NCBI GenBank assembly: GCA_011800805.1
Contig: MPNW01000553.1
Coordinates: forward strand, 7,501 to 53,227
Source of the DNA: Hirudo medicinalis
Taxonomy: Eukaryota > Annelida > Clitellata > Hirudinida > Hirudinidae
Direction: 5' to 3'
DNA: 45,727 bases
Part shown: positions 38,891 to 45,727 of the stretch, piece by piece
Position numbering within the stretch: the first letter of the stretch is position 1
Layout of the letters: the number at the start of each line of letters is the position of its first letter
Notes under the pieces: generated by a model
Told to the model about the DNA's origin: nothing
The model's database searches: none
Seen by the model: the letters and a program-made list of their open reading frames with translations, nothing else
Translations under genes and position numbers: made by a program

Positions 38891-41800
38891 TCATGAGACC
38901 GAACATTGATTCGGATTTAATCCGGCATCGGCCATTCCGGGCAGTCCTTGTTCCTCATCAAAGTGAAAATCTTTCGGCTGAATAAAGATTTAATTTACAG
39001 TAATATAATTCTAACAATCACTTATAATGAAATAATTCTAATAATAATTTATAATAATAATAGAGTTACTGATTTGAACATGACTTTACAAGCTGCCTCT
39101 TAAAGAATTCAATTGCTAAAAGGTTAGAACATAAAAATTAACTCGACTAAAATTAACGTCTTAATAAAGAAATATATCTCAGAAATCCGAAACGAAGTCT
39201 CGAGCGTTCGGCAATTCCCCAATCCGAACGTTATTTTCCCTTTATAAACAACAAAATCTCCTCCCAAAAGCGCCTACCATGTCTCCCACAATCTCCTTCG
39301 GCGGATGTCCGAGTTGTTGCAACTTCTGCATGTAGTCGAGAATCCTCTCGAATCTGTCCTTCTTGACCTTCTCGTCGTCGCCCGAAGAACCGTCTTCGTA
39401 CTCCCCGACGATCCTCTCGGTGAGCTGCTGCTGCTCCTTGTACCTCCTCAGCTCTTTGGCGTCCAACTTCCCTTCATTTTCTGATAACCACTGAGGGTAC
39501 TGCAATGGCAATTTTGACTCGATTGGAATCAGTATCATCACCTCCCATTGTTACATGTTGTTAATTATACAAATGTTTCAAATAAATTGCATAATTAACA
39601 GTTGTTCAGTCGTCCAAACAATAATGGAGTTAGGAACCATTCAAGTGAAGAAATTACACGACATGCCCGGGATCGGTCATTGGTAAAATCAAGCCAAAGT
39701 AAAATCAAAATGAAATGTAACATTAAATTGGAATACTTTGAGTGATATGTCTTTGAGAGATGGGTAGAGGACATCTTTGGAGAGCAGGTTTGACATCATG
39801 TCGTGGATGAGGGGCATGATGGTAGCATCTCCTTCATCAGAATTCATCTTTGACAACATGTCCATCATCTCCTTACTCATGTCAGAATCTTCCTGATCGA
39901 AACAAATACAAATATACTTCAACAAATAATGTTTTGTAATCACGATTCATATAGGAATTTGGAAACTGAGATTTAGGACTTTATTAACATAAATACTGGT
40001 ATTTAGACTTTATTTATTGTTCTTTTATAGGCTTTAGATTTGTAATACAAAATAGAAATACTTGAAGGCTGAAAATATCAATTTATTGACACAAAATTCA
40101 ATGCTTAAGCTCTCTTTCTAGATTTGCAATTTCTGCAGCTTTATGCCTCACTATGCTTTTCTTAGGCTATTGACCTGGACCAAAAGATCCCCTTTCCTGG
40201 ATGTCATACTTTCCACCATTAATCTGCAAAATTCTTTCTTATAAATCTCAGTCATGCTTTAATGTTTTCAGTTTCTTTCTCAACCCCATCATTTCATCTT
40301 CTGCTTCTCATTTTTAGCTGCAGCTACGTTTCTTCCTGATCTAAAGTGTCCAAATAAAAGTAAAATACCTCTGCCTTGATGCTTTGCGATGACCAATAAC
40401 AGATTTATCGACATGTGTAATACAATCATTTGTAAAATTGTAAACTAACTAAACGTTAGTCATTTAATTATGCAATAATTTGTGAATTAATTATCATTGA
40501 TAGCATAAATAGATTGAAAGTTAACCAATTATTAAATAATGAATGAATGAACAATGATATTCATTACATAATGAGATGGAAAGAGATGATTTCATCAGTT
40601 TAGTGCAAATATTTTCAAATATCAGTAGATAGATTGAGCATCCACGATCACAAAAATATGTTGTATATCACATTAACATACAAATAATTTTTTTTTTACA
40701 ATGGAATGGATTTTTCACAAATGTCGAGTTTATTGGGTGTTGGCCATATCACAACATTCTCATCAACATGCTAAATAATTGGAGACAAAAACATAAAACC
40801 CACAATTTTTAATTAATAAAAGTAATAAAATTAGAATAAACAAGAAAGTCTAAATAAAGAAATCAATTCGAGCGACGGAATCAAGCTGCATTTCCATGTA
40901 AGACATGCACGCCATCTATTCCAGCAAAAAAAAAAGTTTCTTAATCAGATTTGTTTTATCAAAACAATTAAAAATTTGTTGCCAACAAACCCACTTCAAT
41001 ATTGCCAAGGTCTTTGTTCAAATTGTTCAAAGCTTTTTGAATTGTGTCTGCTAAATCTCCTGATGAATACAAAAAAATGATTATATTGTTACCATTGCTG
41101 TGTGCAATTTAATGAAATATTCAAATGATATAATTATCATAAATTAATTGTGAAGATAACATTAACCGACCGCTAGCACCGACGTCATTCTGCACGAAAG
41201 CAAACGGATTTGTTGCTCCATGGTCTGACTCGGCAGACATGACCTTATCGTATATTTGGTTGAACAAATCTTCATTTAAAGACTCATCGAGAGAAAATTC
41301 TGTGGTATCGATGCTCTAAAGAAACATAAAATCTAATAAGATTGTTGGTTCAACAATCTCAATTAAGAAACTGTCAGATTACCAAACTGGACAATGTTGT
41401 AGAATGAATACATTTACATTAAACAACAAACCTGTTTATGTGTCTTGTCTTTGCTCTCTTTTTCTGTCTTCTTTGTTTGTAGCGACACTTTTTCAAAATC
41501 AGCCAATGCATCTGCCCAACAAAATTGTCATGTGTGTTTAACATAATTGAATATTAATAATTATGATTATTAAAAGAGGTGACTTAGCAAGATTTTAAAA
41601 TAATTTATGTTTTGGACCATAGACTTAAAAGTCCTAGTTGTAAAACAATGTCTTAATATTTAACCAGTGACAGCAACTCTATTGAGGAGTTCTACCTGTA
41701 TCAAATTTATTTTCATCAAAACAAATATTTCCAATAGCTGATCATTGAATGTTAGACCATCTAAGTTTCAATTTATTAAGTCTTCTTGCCTTTTTTGTGT

Positions 41801-42130
41801 AACTTAGGAAACAGATGATATTATGTCTCCATCAAGATCTCATTAATATCTGACAGACCTCAGTCATTCTTTATTCCATAAACTGACATATTATTAACCT
41901 TTTAATTTCATTCAATTTTGTCAAATCATCATTTCAACGTCGACGTTCTTTGCCCATCAAAGTTTCAAATCTTGAATTTGGCAATTTGCCTATAACTTCT
42001 ACTTAAATTACGACTTAAATTCAACGATTTAAAACTCACCATCCAGCAAATCATCCAATTCAACATCCACGTCTTGTCTTATTTTAGTATTTTGTTCATT
42101 TGTATCGTCGGGATTACCGTTCAATGCCAT
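38891..42130 (-). CDS. PEX19: Peroxisomal biogenesis factor 19, complete with CaaX box
   Basis: Seven exons in phase: 42130-42040, 41511-41432, 41315-41171, 41059-40995, 39892-39737, 39499-39278 and 38977-38891, encoding 281 aa (human 299). The N-terminus has ELDDLLDDALADFEKV (residues 24-39), the PEX3-docking motif. The C-terminal cargo-binding helical domain contains VLYPSLKDISLKYPQWLSEN and LQQLGHPPKEIVGDM. The last four residues are CSVS, a farnesylation CaaX box, matching the prenylated end of PEX19 (CLIM in human). PEX19 is the cytosolic chaperone and import receptor for peroxisomal membrane proteins. The donor at 41170 (GTCGGT) is the weakest splice call and was chosen because it gives the frame DLADTIQKALNNL. 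Two introns are long (39893-40994 is 1.1 kb). An ATTAAA near 38769 could be the polyadenylation signal. Confidence 0.95.
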
Positions 42131-43581
42131 GTTTTTTTTTTTAATAAATAACACTACTTATGTTCGCTAGTTTTAAATGCTCAAGCGATATCGCACCATA
42201 ACCAGGGTTGATACTTTTTTTGTAATGCTGAATTATTAATTATATTAACAGTAATTTATTATTTCCTAAAAATTATAAATAATATTAAACTGTAAAGTTT
42301 AAATCAATTGATTCTGACACTGTACTTTCCCATCAAGCGAGCAATAACATTCTTGAACATAATTAATTCTTAACATTAAAAGTTCTAGCCTGAATTTGAC
42401 TTAATTTTAACGAAATACTTGTGGCGATTTCCGATTTCAGTTTATCCAAGCCATTGGTAAGTCATTTCTGAATGGTTTATTTCGATAATTTCAAAACATA
42501 AGTTGTGAAAATATTGCCTGTAATCATCACAGAGAATCACACACGTTTTCTTGGGAGATTTGGTTTGGGTAGGGTTTAGGTGGGGCCTGGAGAGAGATTG
42601 GACTGGAACCTTTTTAAAAATTATACAAATTAGCATTTTGAATAAACTAACTTTCAACGTGAAATATTAAATTAAATTACAAACCTAACTCTCACACAAT
42701 CCAAACAAAAATTACATAGACCCACTATTGGGTTGTAGAGGAAAAGGAAGAAATTAGTCTTCCTCAGATGAAAGCGGAGATGAAAGTGAAGGAAGCAAAA
42801 TGATTATCACGTGACACGGAAGTCTTGTGCGGACTGTCATGACGGTGTGTGATTGGCTGAGTTTTGGCTGAATGTTTGTAGTTCGACATAAACATGAATT
42901 TGAAATTCACATGAATCTGTTTTATGAATAATGCTTTGAAGAAATGTTTGTAAATATATTATGTGTATACTTTGCATATCATAATGAAAATGAACTTGCA
43001 GAGGAATGAAATGATGGATAAGTAAATGACAAAATAATGGATGGAAAATGAATGAATAAACTTGTAGTGGCTGAGTGAGTGTAAAGAAGCCAAATCAGAA
43101 AGCAAGGAAGGACTGAAGTTTAGGTGGATGAAGTAATTGGAGATGGTGTTTGGCCATGCAATCTCAATATTGGATCCATGCCTACAATCGGATTATCCAT
43201 CGAAAGAGACCACTCTCATAATCAGCCATAGTTGAAGTAGCTATCATTATCATGATTTGGTCACACCTAGATGGATAAAGTAAAAACGTAAAGTAAAGGG
43301 AACGGCCGTTTTAATAAAATCTAATTTATTTGTGGCGTTGATATACAATATAACATAAAGTATGTAATTCACCAATTAATTACCAAACCACCCAACATCC
43401 ACTCAGCTACTACTTCAACCCCCCAAAAAACCCAATCCCTGTTCAACCTCCAACAAAAACAGAAAGGATCAATCCAGAATCAGATATCTCATATCTGAGA
43501 ACCAATTCTTCAAAGCAACAAAAGAAAGATGCTATTTTTTTTCAAACAGCAAGTCTTCGTGACTTCTGGGCAGGTACTAAC
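42131..43581. other. PEX19 upstream region, no firm gene
   Basis: This contains the presumed PEX19 promoter. A CCAAT-type box (ATTGG, about 42852-42856) lies in a GC-richer patch. A minus-strand segment, 42867-42754, could be a terminal exon of the gene at 43582-44336: it has an acceptor after CATTCAG, is open in the required phase 0, and ends SSEED before a stop. An alternative acceptor gives a different open frame over the same bases, so I do not call it. Confidence 0.4.
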
Positions 43582-44336
43582 CGAGCAACAGCCACACAAC
43601 AAAAGTTCAAATAATGCAACGGAAGCAACACATGCACCCATCACAACGACCTTCCATGCTTTATAAGTTGAGTCTCTGAGCGTCAAGTAGGACTGGAACA
43701 AGGATCATCAGCGAACAACAGTGTCAGTTTACAGGTGGGTACCTAATAATGATCATGAAGGTCATGATAGTCATGATGAACATGCTGGTCGTGATGTTTG
43801 ATTTTTTGATTAATGTGATTGCAAATATTCACTCATTCATTACATAATTTCTTATTGACGATTGCTGCGTGAGCAATTGTTTTCATTTTATGTGAAAAAG
43901 ATAAATAGCGTATTAACAATTTGTGGATTAATCATTACGTGATGATGATGATGATGAGAATAATCAATAATTACCAATTAATATTAGCCCTGATAAATCA
44001 AACCAACTCAAAAATGTTTAATGTTTAAATTGTAAAAAAAAATAAATGAATGATTTTCACATTAATTTCATTCAGCTTAAATTTCACTCGAATTATTTCC
44101 ATTATTCGCTCCGATTTTCATTATTCGGTCTCGGAAAATTTGTGAACAACACGAACAAGCAAAATAAAACGTTTGAGTTCTTGTGAAAAAACACAAGTGA
44201 ACAGACCTGGAAGTGGCAGAAGGTTTCAAAAATGGCGGGGAGGTTCTGCCGATGATGTTTGGTCAAATAAATTGTCAAGTGTCTGTTCCGTGTGAGAATA
44301 TTTTCTGATTGTTCAGTTGTGGAGATCTTGTGGCCA
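43582..44336 (-). CDS. Putative membrane protein, two internal exons (unrecognised)
   Basis: Two minus-strand exons, 44336-44207 and 43692-43582, have good borders (donors CAG|GTCTGT and TCG|GTTAGT, acceptor TTGTTCCAG|) and compatible phases: in at 2, through 0, out at 0. The first encodes a hydrophilic stretch including HLTIYLTKHHRQNLPAIFE. The second encodes SYLTLRDSTYKAWKVVV, then a hydrophobic segment, MGACVASVALFELLLCGCC, that could be a membrane helix. I do not recognise the family. Neither the first exon nor a stop-containing last exon is established. The two could be chance open frames, but agreement of phase and splice sites favours a real gene. Confidence 0.42.
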
Positions 44337-45051
44337 CTTTTGTTACAAAAAAACACTTTTGCCAAACAAACGTAATTTATAAAATATGAAATTTTTATAA
44401 ATATGATATTTTACTAAATCCGATTCTATTTTAAAATTGTTTCGTTCGGATACAGCCGAGGAACTTCGGCATATATTTTTGTAAATTTATTTAGTTAACG
44501 AACAAATACACTTTTGTGAAAACTTTTGATTTGAGATTTTTCTGTACTTTTTGACCAATTTAGACCAAAGCTATGAAGTAACTATTAATAATGATATGTA
44601 AGTAAAGTTGTAGTTCGTTATCGTTGTTGTGGATAACAATTATTAGTATTAATAATAAACCTTACAAATATTAACAATAACAGCAACAAGAATATTGAAT
44701 TGTGGAAGTATATTTGCTCAGATAAGAAACAAGGTACAAAGTCATGAAGTGGCTGTCGTCCAATCGAGGGACGCTTGCATTTTTCAGGACGTGGATCGAT
44801 TTTTATAGTTGCAGTAAATGAAGTGTTTCAACACCAATAAATTCTTAAAGCTTTTAAGTTCGTTTCAATTCAAACATTTAATTTTTAAACACTCAGTAAC
44901 AACTGATTTAAGTTGTGAATTAACGCAAAAGTACAAATTAATTTAAAAAAAAACGATTTTAATTTCAAATTTGAAATTAAAAGATGTAAATTAAGCCTTA
45001 ATTAATGTCTCTAAAAAATCAATATTAATAATATTATTAATATAATATGAT

Positions 45052-45084
<33 letters not shown>

Positions 45085-45616
45085 TACCAGAGATTAAAAG
45101 TGGATTTAGAAAGTAAATCATGACGCGTGCATCTTGTATTCAGAATGCAAACATCTGATAAACAGACCATAAATAGTGGGCAAGGGAATTCTCTTTGTCT
45201 GCGTGTTGTACTTATAGAGCACATCGTAAAGTACTTGTTGTATCAGAGTACTTGAGAGTACAATAGTACATAGTGCGTTGAGAGACGTAAAGATACGAAA
45301 AAAATGAAGTCATTTCCTCAAAAACTGAAGCATTTAAAAACATTTAGCCGAAAATACTTCGATGGAAAGTGAATTACTTGGTCGGGGGAGCTGGATTGGA
45401 ACAATAAATACTCTGATTGAATGTAATTAAATTTATCTCGTATGGATTCATTGTGGAAAATGCTCTCTAAATAGCAAATCCAAAATGACCGCCTTTGTTT
45501 GGCTTTGTTGACGTCTGCGTTTGTTCGCGGGAAACTGGACGTTAATTGGACTGGAAATATTAAAAGGCATGCAAACAAAGTGGGTCTAAATACTCCAACA
45601 TTCGTTCATTCGCTCA
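44337..45616. other. AT-rich right-end stretch, no gene seen
   Basis: Low-complexity AT-rich sequence with an ATA array at about 45055-45080. The minus frame 45318-45578 has no family resemblance. Upstream exons of the putative membrane-protein gene could lie here or beyond the window. Confidence 0.5.
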
Positions 45617-45727
45617 TGGGTGGGTGGACGGATGGATGGGTGGATGGATGGGTGGATGAATGGGTGGATGGATGAGTGGGTGGATGGATGTGGATGGATG
45701 GATGGATGGGTGGATGGAGGGATGGAT
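45617..45727. repeat. GGAT/GGGT tetranucleotide array running off the window
   Basis: Irregular GGAT and GGGT units with a few changes (GGAC, GAAT, GAGT). The array is cut by the window edge, so its full length is unknown. Confidence 0.9.

Noticed and set aside
42754..42867. Possible terminal exon of the putative membrane-protein gene
   Set aside because: Two alternative acceptors give two different open frames; not decidable without transcripts.

Overview
The window looks like AT-rich, intron-rich nuclear DNA of an invertebrate animal. The coding exons are short and bounded by GT-AG introns, and the recognisable genes are animal families: a neuroligin-type cholinesterase-like adhesion protein, an anoctamin, a DRAK-type death-associated kinase, PEX19 and ribosomal protein S9. 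Trinucleotide arrays (ATT, GAC/GAT, ATC), minisatellites and one unresolved base (position 3587) fill much of the non-coding space. Long ORFs of pure Asp, Tyr, Val or Met are read-throughs of those arrays.

Layout. 1-4106: AT-rich DNA with no supportable gene. 4107-11730 (+): exons of a neuroligin-like type I membrane protein, with a strong core-domain match at 4107-4526, then the Ser/Thr stalk, the membrane segment and the cytoplasmic tail; several expected exons were not found. 13258-14800 (-): complete RPS9 with a 5' TOP leader exon; its 701-nt intron (13512-14212) carries four tandem C/D box snoRNA copies. 16195-25399 (-): an anoctamin rebuilt as 26 coding exons and 930 aa, with all six calcium-site residues. 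25400-28940: relic and satellite repeats. 28941-32996 (-): STK17/DRAK-like kinase, complete except for its extreme 5' exon(s). 32997-38890: no gene assigned. 38891-42130 (-): complete PEX19 (281 aa) ending in a CaaX box. 43582-44336 (-): two in-phase exons of an unrecognised putative membrane protein. 45617-45727: GGAT/GGGT tetranucleotide array.

The genes are functionally unrelated (synapse or adhesion, translation and rRNA modification, calcium-gated membrane transport, apoptosis signalling, peroxisome biogenesis). The clearest functional link is RPS9 hosting guide RNAs for 18S rRNA. The most unusual feature is that tandem family: four diverged copies in one intron, an invariant guide predicted to direct 2'-O-methylation of 18S A468 (human numbering), a conserved internal hairpin, and terminal stems that differ in sequence but keep pairing.
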